Shown: positions 1-6,808 of the stretch, one piece after another
How the letters are laid out: each line of letters starts with the position of its first letter
Numbering within the stretch: position 1 is the stretch's first letter
Origin: CAZABC01 sp964483405
GTDB taxonomy: Bacteria > Chloroflexota > Limnocylindria > Limnocylindrales > CSP1-4
Reading direction: 5' to 3'
Length of the DNA stretch: 11,344 nt
NCBI GenBank assembly: GCA_964483405.1
Contig: CAZABC010000055.1
Span: forward strand, 1-11,344
The notes under the pieces: generated by a model
Told to the model about the DNA's origin: nothing
Database searches by the model: none
Seen by the model: only the letters and a program-made list of their open reading frames with translations
Position numbers and translations under genes: made by a program

Positions 1-304
1 GCATCCCCTGCCGCTCGACCGCGTCGAGGCTCATCCGCAGGGCCGCCGTCTTCTGCTCGGCGACCTCGCGGACGTAGGCCGCCTCCTCGTCGGGCGTCAT
101 CGGCCGGCCGCGGACCGTCGTCTTCGGCTTGCCGACCATCAGCCAGGCGAGGTGGTAGCGATCCATCGTGCCCCACGCCTCGGCGAGGAGCTCGTCGGAG
201 AGGTGGAGCCAGGTCCGGAGGGCATCCATCGAGGGCCGGGCGGCGAGGCGGTCGCCCTCCGCGACGAGCCGCCGCGTCCGTTCGATGAGCTCGTCGCGGG
301 TCAC
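1..304 (-). CDS. Unknown protein, N-terminal part only (runs off left edge)
   Basis: I do not recognise this protein. About 101 codons are visible on the minus strand from a GTG at 302-304, and the frame stays open to the window edge. The visible part begins VTRDELIERTRRLVAEGD and looks mostly alpha-helical and charged, with a WLMVGKPK stretch near the middle. No signal peptide or membrane segment is visible. The start is supported by its overlap with the upstream aminotransferase: the GTG overlaps that gene's TGA stop (301-303) in a GTGA arrangement, the usual sign of translational coupling. It is therefore very likely the second gene of a pabC-headed operon, but that does not by itself show a role in folate synthesis. 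Being real is likely from the coupling and the frame; its function is unknown. Confidence 0.7.
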   Translation of the reverse strand, partial: MTRDELIERTRRLVAEGDRLAARPSMDALRTWLHLSDELLAEAWGTMDRYHLAWLMVGKPKTTVRGRPMTPDEEAAYVREVAEQKTAALRMSLDAVERQGM

Positions 305-1257
305 CGGGCGGCTCCGGAGCGGTCGTCCCGCCCGTCGCCCGCCAGCGACACGGCGTCGACCCAGGCCTCGCGGGCGGCCCGGATGGCGAGCGCCTGCGGC
401 CCCGGCCGACCCGAGCCGATCGGCCGGCCGTCGAGCTCGACGAGCGGGACGACGCCCGCGACCGAGGACGAGAGGAACGCCTCGTCGGCGGCGACGAGCG
501 CGTCGGGCGTGAGGTCGCGCTCGACCGGCTCGAGCCCGAGCGCCCGGACCTCCGGCGCCCCGAGGAGCCACGTCCGGGTCGTCCCGGCGAGGATCGCCGC
601 ACCGGTCGTCGGGGTCATGAGCGCGTCACCGACGATCGCGAAGACGTTGGCGCTCGTCGCCTCGCTGACGCGTCCGTCGATCGTCAGGAAGAGCGCGTCG
701 TCGACCCTCGCCCGCTCCGCCTCGAGCTTGGCGTACACGTAGTCGGACCGCGAGGTCGTCTTGATGCCCGCCAGCGGCGAGCCCGGGTCGCGCCGGACCG
801 CGGAGGTGATCGCCCGGATGCCGGCCTCGAGCGCCGACGCCGGTGGCGGCGCATAGGCCCACGCCTGGATCGCGATCGTCGGATCGGCGGCGTCCCAGCC
901 CGGCGGCAGCGTCCCGCGCCGGTCGAGCGACCCGCGGCTGACGGTGATCCGGACGGCGGCATCGCCCGGCGCGAGACGGTCGTCGCCGGGCCCGGACAGC
1001 CCCTCGGCGTCGAGCAGCTCGTGCACGGCGGCCTCGAGGACGGCCGCGTCGGGCAGCCGGATGGCCATCGCCGCCGAGCCCTCGTGGAGCCGCTCGAGGT
1101 GCTCCGTCCACTCGACGAGCACGCCGCGGCGGGCGCGGAGCGTCTCGAACAGCCCGTCGCCGAGCTGGAAGCCCCGGTCGGTCAGGTGGAGCGCGGGGGC
1201 GCCGGCCGGCACGAGCCGGCCGTCGAGCCACCAGTGGACGGGTGGGCGGTCGATCAC
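301..1257 (-). CDS. pabC: Class IV PLP aminotransferase, probable aminodeoxychorismate lyase (PabC)
   Basis: This is a 318-residue fold-type IV PLP enzyme (aminotransferase class IV, PF01063). The family includes 4-amino-4-deoxychorismate lyase (PabC), branched-chain aminotransferase and D-amino-acid aminotransferase. Visible landmarks are RGFQLGDGLFETLRARRG (28-45), the PLP-binding lysine K166 in GIKTTSRSDY, and the conserved GRVSEATSANVF (195-206) with E199. The LGDGLFETLRAR segment and the nearby pabB favour PabC, which releases pyruvate from aminodeoxychorismate to give p-aminobenzoate for folate. A branched-chain or D-amino-acid aminotransferase remains possible. The GTG at 1257 is the best start: the next residues (VHWWLDGRLV) are the family N-terminus, and no in-frame ATG lies just upstream. 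No Shine-Dalgarno is seen. Its stop overlaps the start of the next gene. The divergent serine hydrolase starts only 27 bp away. Confidence 0.82.
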   Translation of the reverse strand: MIDRPPVHWWLDGRLVPAGAPALHLTDRGFQLGDGLFETLRARRGVLVEWTEHLERLHEGSAAMAIRLPDAAVLEAAVHELLDAEGLSGPGDDRLAPGDAAVRITVSRGSLDRRGTLPPGWDAADPTIAIQAWAYAPPPASALEAGIRAITSAVRRDPGSPLAGIKTTSRSDYVYAKLEAERARVDDALFLTIDGRVSEATSANVFAIVGDALMTPTTGAAILAGTTRTWLLGAPEVRALGLEPVERDLTPDALVAADEAFLSSSVAGVVPLVELDGRPIGSGRPGPQALAIRAAREAWVDAVSLAGDGRDDRSGAAR

Positions 1258-1284
1258 GAGCGTGCGGGGCGGGAGTCCGGCATC

Positions 1285-2412
1285 ATGGGGACTCCGATGG
1301 TATCCCAGCCGCCCGCCGACCACGCCCCGCCGGCCCGACCCCGCCTCGACCGGGAGCGGCTCGAGCGGGCCTTCGCCGTCCTCGCGGCACAGGTCGGCTC
1401 GGGTGACCTGCCGGCCGCCGTCATCGCGGTCGCCGGCGCGGACGGCCCGACGCAGGTCCGGGCGTTCGGCGAGGAGCCCGGCGGACGGGTCGGCGTCCAC
1501 GATCGCTTCCTCGTCGCATCGGTCACCAAGCCGATCGTCGCCGTCGCCGCGCTGCAGCAGGTCGACGCCGGTCGGCTGACCCTCGCCGAGCCGATCCGCC
1601 GGCTCCTCCCGGAGTTCGCGCCGACGCCGCCGGAGCCCGGTCGCCCCGACGGGAGTCGGGTCTCGCTGTGGCACCTGCTGACGCACACCGCCGGGCTCGA
1701 GGATCTCGACTGGGTGGGGCTCGGCCTCGAGCCGCCGACCGCCGACGACCTCCTCGCGAGCATCTGCGAGCGACCGCTGTGGGCCGTGCCGGGGACGTCG
1801 TACCGCTACTGCTCCGACGCCTTCTACCTCATCGGCGAGCTCGTCCGGCGGGTCGCCGGCGCCTCGACGTTCGCCGCGGCGCTGTGGGACGGCGTGCTCG
1901 AGCCACTCGGGATGTCGGCGACCGGGTTCGACCGCGATCGCGACGGCCACCGCTCCGTCGGCGCTCACGTCGCCGGGTTCGACGATGTCACCGCGGACCG
2001 CTTCGCCGAGTGGATCTCGTCCGTCGAGCACCCCGGCGGCGGGCTCTGGACGACCGCGGCCGACCTCGTCGCCTTCGGCCGGATGATCCTCGGGCGAGGG
2101 ACGGCGAGCGGCGTCCGGATCCTCTCCCCGGCGATGGTCGAGCTGATGGGCCGCGAGCACACCGCCGGGATCCACGAGCCCGGCGACCCGCCCCGCCGCC
2201 CGACATACGGGCTCGGCTGGGGCAAGCCCGGCCTCGACGGCCGGATGCCGGGCTCGCCGGCGACGATCGACCACCGCGGCTCGAGCGGCTCGCGACTCTG
2301 GATCGACCCGGACGCCGGGCTGGTGATCGCCCTGCTGGCCAACCGCTGGGGCTCCGAGGACCGCCTGTCCGACGCAGTCGTGTCGGCCGTCTACGGCGCC
2401 CTGGAGCGCTGA
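1285..2412 (+). CDS. Serine hydrolase of the beta-lactamase/esterase family (PF00144)
   Basis: This is a 375-residue penicillin-binding-fold serine hydrolase. The nucleophile motif SxxK is S79-V-T-K82, preceded by HDRFLVA. The HLLTHTAGL box is at 130-138. The second motif is Y175-C-S, not the Y-x-N of class C beta-lactamases. The third motif is H330-R-G, the HxG form, in place of KTG. The C-terminus carries the usual LWIDPDAGLVIALLANR ending. There is no signal peptide, so it should act in the cytoplasm. That and the YCS/HRG motifs point to an esterase, amidase or D-aminopeptidase-like enzyme rather than a periplasmic beta-lactamase; the substrate cannot be told. The ATG at 1285 has GGGAG at 1271-1275, 9 nt upstream; a second in-frame ATG at 1297 is possible. 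The gene lies between pabC and pabB in the opposite orientation and ends 10 bp from the pabB stop. Confidence 0.85.
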   Translation: MGTPMVSQPPADHAPPARPRLDRERLERAFAVLAAQVGSGDLPAAVIAVAGADGPTQVRAFGEEPGGRVGVHDRFLVASVTKPIVAVAALQQVDAGRLTLAEPIRRLLPEFAPTPPEPGRPDGSRVSLWHLLTHTAGLEDLDWVGLGLEPPTADDLLASICERPLWAVPGTSYRYCSDAFYLIGELVRRVAGASTFAAALWDGVLEPLGMSATGFDRDRDGHRSVGAHVAGFDDVTADRFAEWISSVEHPGGGLWTTAADLVAFGRMILGRGTASGVRILSPAMVELMGREHTAGIHEPGDPPRRPTYGLGWGKPGLDGRMPGSPATIDHRGSSGSRLWIDPDAGLVIALLANRWGSEDRLSDAVVSAVYGALER

Positions 2413-2422
2413 GGCCGGGGCG

Positions 2423-3898
2423 CTACCCGACCTCCCGCCCGCCGATCGCGCCGAGCGGGCCGGCCGCCTTCGCGACGGTCTCCGCCCACTCCGCGTCGGG
2501 GTCGCTCCGCCAGGTGATGCCGCCGCCGACGTGGAGCGTCAGGCGCCGCCCGTCGGCGACGAAGGTCCGGATGACGATGCTCGTCCGCATCGCCCCGTCC
2601 GGCCCGATCCAGCCGAGGGCACCGGTGTACGGCCCGCGCCGGACCGGCTCGAGGTCCTCGAGGATCTCGATCGCCCGGAGCTTCGGCGCGCCGGTGATCG
2701 AGCCGCCCGGGAAGCTCGCCGCGAGGAGGTCGAACGCGTCCCGCCCGGGGGCCAGCCGGCCGGTGACCGTCGAGACCATGTGCTGGACGGCCGCCGTCCG
2801 TTCGAGGCGACACAGCCGGGGGACACGGACGGTGCCCGGGACGCAGACCCGGCCGAGGTCGTTCCGGAGGACATCGACGATCATGACGTTCTCGGCCCGA
2901 TCCTTGGCCGAGCCGAGCAGCTCCGCGGCCAGCGCCCGGTCCTCGACCCGCGTCCGGCCACGCGGCCGGGTGCCCTTGATCGGATCGGTGGTCACCACCC
3001 CGTCCGGGTCGACGGCCAGGAACGGCTCGGGGGACGCCGACAGGATCGCCCGCGGGGCGCCGGTCGTCGGGCTCGGCCCGATGTCGAGATAGGCCGCGAC
3101 GCGGGCCGGGTCGCCGGTCCGCAGGCGTCGGTAGACCGGCCACGGGTCGCCGCTGAACGGCGCCGCCAGGCGGCGGGTCAGGTTCGCCTGGTAGATCTCG
3201 CCGGCGGCGATCGCCGCCCGGACCGCTTCGACGCCGGACCGGTACGCCGCCCGGTCGAGCGACGACGTGAAGGCCAGCCCGGTCGGCGGGGCGTCGGGCG
3301 CGTCGCGGTCGCGACGCGCGGGCGCGGGCACCGGACCGACGAGGGCGGCCTCGACCCGGTCGCGGAGCGTGTCGAGACGCCGCGACAGCGCGGCGCCGTC
3401 GCCGTCGAGCGCCCGGCCGCCGAGCCACGCCCGTCCGGTCCGTCGGTCGAGCGCCGCGACGACATCGTGGAGGGCGAGCCGAAGGATCGGCAGCCCCGCG
3501 TCGTCGGCGACCCGCAGCGGCAACCGCTCGAAGGCGCCACCGAGGTCGTAGCCGAGGTAGCCGACGAGCCCGCCGAGGAACGGCGGCGGGGCGTCGCCCT
3601 CCGGGATGCCGGACGCCAGCCGGGCGAGCGTCCGGCGAGCCTCCGCGAACGGGTCCGAGCCACCCGATGGCGCGTCGAGGACGGCGACCGGGTCGGCCGC
3701 CACGAAGGTCCAGCGGTCGCGGCGACCGGGCCGCGCGGTCTCGAGCAGGGCGAGCCCGGGGCGGTCGCGGAGCGCCTCGGCGACGTCGAGCCCGGCCAAG
3801 CCGTCGAGGGCCGGCCACCGCTCGAGGCGGACCGGCGGCGGCGCCGAGCCGCCCGGGCCGGTCCCCGGTGCGGGACGGGCCGGCACGAGGGCGGACAT
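2423..3898 (-). CDS. pabB: Aminodeoxychorismate synthase component I (PabB)
   Basis: This is a 491-residue chorismate-binding enzyme of the PabB/TrpE family. PabB aminates chorismate to 4-amino-4-deoxychorismate for folate synthesis, using ammonia from a PabA amidotransferase. The chorismate-binding domain is clear: GEIYQANLT (233-240), PIKGTRPRG from 306, ENVMIVDVLRNDLG, PGGSITGAPK, PYTGALGWI and HVGGGITWRSDP. K308 in PIKGT is the lysine typical of PabB; anthranilate synthases normally have PIAGT. This residue is the main reason for choosing PabB over TrpE. The N-terminal half has the expected FLGGLVGYLGYDL segment. No PabA is fused or adjacent. The ATG at 3898 is preferred because a GATAAT hexamer ends 7 nt before it; the ATG at 3907 (three more residues) overlaps that hexamer. 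It ends 10 bp from the convergent hydrolase and is divergent from the aminopeptidase gene. Confidence 0.9.
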   Translation of the reverse strand: MSALVPARPAPGTGPGGSAPPPVRLERWPALDGLAGLDVAEALRDRPGLALLETARPGRRDRWTFVAADPVAVLDAPSGGSDPFAEARRTLARLASGIPEGDAPPPFLGGLVGYLGYDLGGAFERLPLRVADDAGLPILRLALHDVVAALDRRTGRAWLGGRALDGDGAALSRRLDTLRDRVEAALVGPVPAPARRDRDAPDAPPTGLAFTSSLDRAAYRSGVEAVRAAIAAGEIYQANLTRRLAAPFSGDPWPVYRRLRTGDPARVAAYLDIGPSPTTGAPRAILSASPEPFLAVDPDGVVTTDPIKGTRPRGRTRVEDRALAAELLGSAKDRAENVMIVDVLRNDLGRVCVPGTVRVPRLCRLERTAAVQHMVSTVTGRLAPGRDAFDLLAASFPGGSITGAPKLRAIEILEDLEPVRRGPYTGALGWIGPDGAMRTSIVIRTFVADGRRLTLHVGGGITWRSDPDAEWAETVAKAAGPLGAIGGREVG

Positions 3899-3905
3899 GG
3901 CGGGC

Positions 3906-3911
3906 ATTATC
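3906..3911 (-). promoter_or_regulatory. Candidate -10 box of pabB (GATAAT)
   Basis: The minus strand reads GATAAT, five of six matches to TATAAT, which stands out in such GC-rich DNA. Seven bases separate it from the A of the ATG at 3898, so a transcript started at the normal distance would begin at or next to the start codon. No Shine-Dalgarno is present before either ATG. This supports a leaderless pabB mRNA. No good -35 hexamer is seen at 17 bp (CTGCCC at best). Confidence 0.4.
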
Positions 3912-3976
3912 GACGCACCGACGAGCCGGGGCAGGAGGGTCAGCGCCCGGCCGCACGCGACCCGGAACGGAGCACC

Positions 3977-5152
3977 ATGCGGGCAATCGACCTCGGCATC
4001 CGGATCGGCACGCTCGAGCCGGGCCCCAACGACGCGATCACCGACGTCGCCGGCGTCCGGGTCGGCCACGCGACGATCGTCCGGGGCGACGGCCCGCTCG
4101 TCGTCGGCGAGGGACCGGTCCGGACCGGCGTGACGATCGTCGTCCCGCACGACGGCGACGTCTGGACCCAGCCGGTCTTCGCCGGATGCCATCGGCTCAA
4201 CGGCAACGGCGAGCTGACCGGGCTCGAGTGGATCCGCGAGGCCGGGATGCTCAACGGCCCGATCGGCCTGACGAACACCCACAGCGTCGGCATCGTCCGC
4301 GACACGATCATCGAGTCGGCGGTCGCGGCCCACGGCAGCGGCCCGCTGTGGTCGCTGCCGGTCGTCGGCGAGACCTTCGACGGCGGGCTGAACGACATCG
4401 ACGGCTTCCACGTCCGGCCCGAGCACGTCCGGGCAGCGATCGCGGCGGCCGCCGCCGGACGCGTGGCCGAGGGCGGCGTCGGTGGCGGGACGGGGATGCT
4501 CTGCCACGAGTTCAAGGGCGGGATCGGCACCGCCTCGCGCCGGGCCCCCGGCGACGGCGGCTGGACCGTCGGCGTGCTGGTCCAGGCCAACTATGGCGCG
4601 CGACGCCTCCTGCGCATCGACGGCGTCCCGGTCGGCCGCGAGATCCCGACGACCGAGGTCGCGAGCGCCTGGGAGCAGGAGCGGGCGATCCGGGAGCGGC
4701 GCGGCGCCACGGCCGCGCCCGACCGGACCCGGGTCGGCCCCGGCGGCGGCTCGATCATCGTGATCGTCGCCACCGACGCCCCGCTCCTGCCGCATCAGCT
4801 GGCCCGCGTCGCCCAGCGCCCGACGCTCGCCCTCGGCCGAATGGGCAGCATCGCGTCGACCGGCTCGGGCGACCTCTTCCTCGCGTTCGCGACCGCGAAC
4901 CGCCTCGCGACCGCGGTCGAGGAGCTGCCGCCGGGCGAGCGCCCACCCTCGGTCCGCCGGGTCGCGATGGTCGAAGACTTCGCGATCGACCCGCTCTTCG
5001 AGGCGACGGTCGAGGCGACCGAGGCGGCGATCGTCAACGCGCTCGTCGCCGCGGAGGCCATGACCGGCCGTGACGGGATCGTCGCCCACCCGCTGCCGCA
5101 CGACCGCCTCGTCGAGGTGATGACCCGCTACGGCCGCGGCCCGGCCAGCTGA
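3977..5152 (+). CDS. P1/S58-family aminopeptidase (DmpA / beta-aminopeptidase type)
   Basis: This is a 391-residue member of the DmpA/BapA (MEROPS S58, PF03576) family. These Ntn-hydrolase-like enzymes cleave themselves before a serine that becomes the new N-terminal nucleophile, and they remove N-terminal residues, in known members D-amino acids, glycine or beta-amino acids. The N-terminus DLGIRIGTLEPGPNDAITDV followed by AGVRVGH is characteristic. The self-cleavage site should be G258-S259 in GPGGGSIIVIVATDAPLLP. GVLVQANYGARR (199-210) and STGSGDLFLAF (294-304) are further family segments. S297, 38 residues after S259, matches the known spacing of the second active-site serine. There is no signal peptide. 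The ATG at 3977 has GGAG at 3969-3972 only 4 nt away, but it gives exactly the family N-terminus. The substrate, and whether D- or beta-amino acids are used, cannot be decided here. Confidence 0.9.
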   Translation: MRAIDLGIRIGTLEPGPNDAITDVAGVRVGHATIVRGDGPLVVGEGPVRTGVTIVVPHDGDVWTQPVFAGCHRLNGNGELTGLEWIREAGMLNGPIGLTNTHSVGIVRDTIIESAVAAHGSGPLWSLPVVGETFDGGLNDIDGFHVRPEHVRAAIAAAAAGRVAEGGVGGGTGMLCHEFKGGIGTASRRAPGDGGWTVGVLVQANYGARRLLRIDGVPVGREIPTTEVASAWEQERAIRERRGATAAPDRTRVGPGGGSIIVIVATDAPLLPHQLARVAQRPTLALGRMGSIASTGSGDLFLAFATANRLATAVEELPPGERPPSVRRVAMVEDFAIDPLFEATVEATEAAIVNALVAAEAMTGRDGIVAHPLPHDRLVEVMTRYGRGPAS

Positions 5153-5192
5153 GGTCGGCCCGGGACCGGCGGTCGTCTTGTTCCGAGCGGTC

Positions 5193-5226
5193 GGGCGGAG
5201 GCGCCGGGGACGCGACGCCCCCGCCC
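5193..5226. terminator. Hairpin between convergent genes (possible terminator)
   Basis: GGGCGGAGGC (5193-5202) can pair with GCCCCCGCCC (5217-5226), ten positions with one A-C mismatch and a 14-nt loop. It lies in the 118-bp gap between the convergent aminopeptidase and sulfurtransferase genes. There is no T-tract on either side, so intrinsic termination is not assured, and chance pairing is easy in such GC-rich DNA. Confidence 0.35.
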
Positions 5227-5232
5227 GTCGAA

Positions 5233-5255
5233 GACCCGGGCCGGCGGCACGGGTC
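5233..5255. terminator. Second hairpin between convergent genes (possible terminator)
   Basis: GACCCG (5233-5238) pairs perfectly with CGGGTC (5250-5255) around an 11-nt loop, 15 bp outside the stop of the sulfurtransferase gene. With the hairpin at 5193-5226 it could stop transcription from one or both sides. There is no T-tract. Confidence 0.3.
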
Positions 5256-5270
5256 CCGTATGGTGGGCCG

Positions 5271-6128
5271 TCAGCCGGCGGCCTGGCCCTTCTCGATCGG
5301 GACGCCGACCATGCTCCCCCACTCGGTCCAGCTCCCGTCGTAGTTGCGGACGCGCGGGTAGCCGAGCAACTCGTGGAGGACGAACCAGCTGTGGCTGCTC
5401 CGCTCGCCGATGCGGCAGTACGCGACGACGTCCTTGTCGGGCGTGACCCCGCTCCCGGTGTACAGCGCCCGGAGCGCGTCGGGCGACTTGAAGCGGCCGT
5501 CCTCGGCGACGGCCTGGGCCCACGGGATGCTCGCGGCGCCCGGGATGTGGCCGCCGCGCTGGGCCGTCTCGGTCATCCCCGGCGGGGCGATGAGCTCGCC
5601 GCTGAACTCTGCCGGGCTGCGGACGTCGACGAGGACGAGGCCCGGGTCGCCGAGCCGGGGCAGGATGTCATCGCGGAACGCGCGGAGGCCGAAGTCGGCC
5701 TCGGGCAGCGTCACGCTCGTCGGAGCGTGGTCGGGCACGTCGGTGGTGACCGGCAGGCCGTTGTCGAGCCAGTACCGCCGGCCGCCATCGAGGATGCTGA
5801 CCCGCGCCCAGCCGTGGAGCTTGAGCTGCCAGTAGGCCCAGGCCGCGAACCAGTTGCTGTTGTCGCCGTAGAGCACCACGTGGGTGTCGGACCCGATGCC
5901 CGACCGGCGGAGGAGCGCCTCGAGATCCGCCCGGGTGGCGATGTCGCGGCGGATCCCGTCGGACAGCTGGCTCGTCCAGTCCCAGCCGACGGCGCCGGGG
6001 ATGTGGCTCTGGTCGTAGGCCGTCGTGTCGACGTCGACCTCGACGAACCGGACGCCGGGGTCGTCGAGGTGGGCGCGCGCCCAGTCGGCGTCGACGAGGG
6101 CGCCGGGCGCTTCGCGGGGATCGGTCAT
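5271..6128 (-). CDS. Thiosulfate sulfurtransferase, two-domain rhodanese (CysA/SseA type)
   Basis: This is a 285-residue tandem rhodanese. Such enzymes move sulfane sulfur from thiosulfate or 3-mercaptopyruvate to cyanide or other thiophilic acceptors through a cysteine persulfide. The N-terminal, inactive rhodanese domain covers about 10-125 (FVEVDVDTTAYDQSHIPGAV, then GDNSNWFAAWAYW). The catalytic domain covers about 150-275, with active C238 in YCRIGERSSHSWFVLHELLG and the C-terminal NYDGSWTEWGSMVG. From memory this is closely like mycobacterial CysA2/CysA3 (277 residues). The CRIGERS loop fits thiosulfate sulfurtransferase better than the CGSGVTA loop of mercaptopyruvate enzymes. The ATG at 6128 has a strong Shine-Dalgarno, AAGGAGG at 6135-6141, 6 nt away. 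It is 55 bp downstream of the unknown 151-residue gene on the same strand, so the two are probably co-transcribed and share the operator-like dyad. Confidence 0.92.
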   Translation of the reverse strand: MTDPREAPGALVDADWARAHLDDPGVRFVEVDVDTTAYDQSHIPGAVGWDWTSQLSDGIRRDIATRADLEALLRRSGIGSDTHVVLYGDNSNWFAAWAYWQLKLHGWARVSILDGGRRYWLDNGLPVTTDVPDHAPTSVTLPEADFGLRAFRDDILPRLGDPGLVLVDVRSPAEFSGELIAPPGMTETAQRGGHIPGAASIPWAQAVAEDGRFKSPDALRALYTGSGVTPDKDVVAYCRIGERSSHSWFVLHELLGYPRVRNYDGSWTEWGSMVGVPIEKGQAAG

Positions 6129-6134
6129 CGGGTG

Positions 6135-6141
6135 CCTCCTT
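6135..6141 (-). promoter_or_regulatory. Strong ribosome binding site of the sulfurtransferase gene
   Basis: The minus strand reads AAGGAGG, 6 nt before the ATG at 6128. It is the best Shine-Dalgarno in the window. It fixes the start and shows the gene is translated with a normal leader, as expected for an internal operon gene. Confidence 0.75.
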
Positions 6142-6183
6142 GGGACGAAGGGGGAGCGGCCGGCGGTATCCGCCGCCGGTCGG

Positions 6184-6639
6184 TCAGCCGCCGGCCACGC
6201 GATCGCGCCGACTGAACTCGGCCAGGCGCTCGCGGCACTCCGCGGCCGCACGCTGTGCCTGCCGGACGATCCAGGGATCGACCCGGCTGCTGTCCTCGAT
6301 CGTGACCGTCGGGCCGGTCCGATCATCCTCGAGGACGATCCCGTCGCGGTTCCGGTAGTCGGCCATCCAGTCGGCCTGCAGCTGGACGAGGACGTCGATC
6401 ACGACCGGCTCCGGGAACAGCCAGTCGAGGTAGGTGGCGTCGAGCCGGGCCGCCACGTCGGCGATCCGGATCGGCACGCCTCGCTCGAGCCGGGCGACGA
6501 GGTCGAGGACCCGGAGCGTGGAGAACGGGTCACCGCTCTCCGCGACGGTCGGTGGCGCGATCGCCGGATCGGGCAGCCCGGCCGGCGCGGGGCGGAGCCG
6601 AAGGCCCAGCGGGGAGCGGCCGGTCACGTCGTCGGTCAC
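6184..6639 (-). CDS. Unknown 151-residue protein upstream of the sulfurtransferase
   Basis: I do not recognise a family. The protein has a proline-rich N-terminus (about 1-38), then a probable folded part from FSTLRVLDLVARLERGVPIR (39-58). This continues through IADVAARLDATYLDWLFPEP (59-78), a helix around VVIDVLVQLQADWMADYRNR (79-98), a probable strand region (IVLEDD, TVTIED) and a C-terminal helix at about 122-144. Helices followed by a short strand pair could be a winged-helix-like fold, but that is only an impression. There is one cysteine (C135) and no membrane segment. The start is the GTG at 6639; the same frame has a TAG stop about 10 codons upstream and no better start between. It is the first gene of a probable two-gene unit with the sulfurtransferase (55-bp gap) and lies directly downstream of the dyad at 6661-6689. 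Confidence 0.72.
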   Translation of the reverse strand: MTDDVTGRSPLGLRLRPAPAGLPDPAIAPPTVAESGDPFSTLRVLDLVARLERGVPIRIADVAARLDATYLDWLFPEPVVIDVLVQLQADWMADYRNRDGIVLEDDRTGPTVTIEDSSRVDPWIVRQAQRAAAECRERLAEFSRRDRVAGG

Positions 6640-6660
6640 CTCGTCGGCATCTCCAGGACC

Positions 6661-6689
6661 GATACCCGACTAGTCCTGTCGGACTTATC
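6661..6689. promoter_or_regulatory. IscR/Rrf2-like operator dyad
   Basis: On the plus strand, CCGAC (6666-6670) and GTCGG (6678-6682) form a perfect inverted repeat around TAGTCCT. It is flanked by GATA (6661-6664) and TATC (6686-6689), also inverted. A second nested dyad, AGTCC (6672-6676) with GGACT (6681-6685), overlaps it. The plus-strand half ATACCCGACTA matches all 11 positions of the half-site ATASYYGACTR that I recall for E. coli IscR type 1 sites. The other half keeps GTCGG and TAT but has two extra bases. The dyad lies 22 bp before the GTG of the unknown gene. A TATCCT hexamer at 6696-6701 on the minus strand would place transcription start near 6688, inside the dyad, which suits repression. 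Which regulator binds is inference. Confidence 0.5.
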
Positions 6690-6808
6690 GGCGGGAGGAT
6701 AGCACGACCGGCGCGAAGGGGCGCCCGGAGCCGGGTCCAAGGGCCGTCGCGGGCGATCCAGGGGCGCGACCGGTGAACGCGCGGCGGGACGAGCGCCGGC
6801 GGGACGGG

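Noticed and set aside
1258..2274. Long minus-strand open frame continuing upstream of the pabC start
   Set aside because: It lies antisense to the serine hydrolase, whose catalytic motifs are all present, and its translation is low-complexity Arg/Asp/Pro sequence typical of GC-rich shadow frames.
3908..5101. Minus-strand open frame extending pabB upstream by some 400 residues
   Set aside because: It is antisense to the aminopeptidase gene and has no domain; PabB is complete from 3898.
5178..6215. Plus-strand 345-codon open frame across the sulfurtransferase region
   Set aside because: It is antisense to a well-supported rhodanese and shows Val/Asp/Arg-biased composition with no recognisable fold.
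6640..6808. Small RNA, tRNA or riboswitch in the longest gene-free stretch
   Set aside because: Apart from the dyad at 6661-6689 and a possible TATCCT box at 6696-6701 I find no cloverleaf or recognisable conserved RNA fold.
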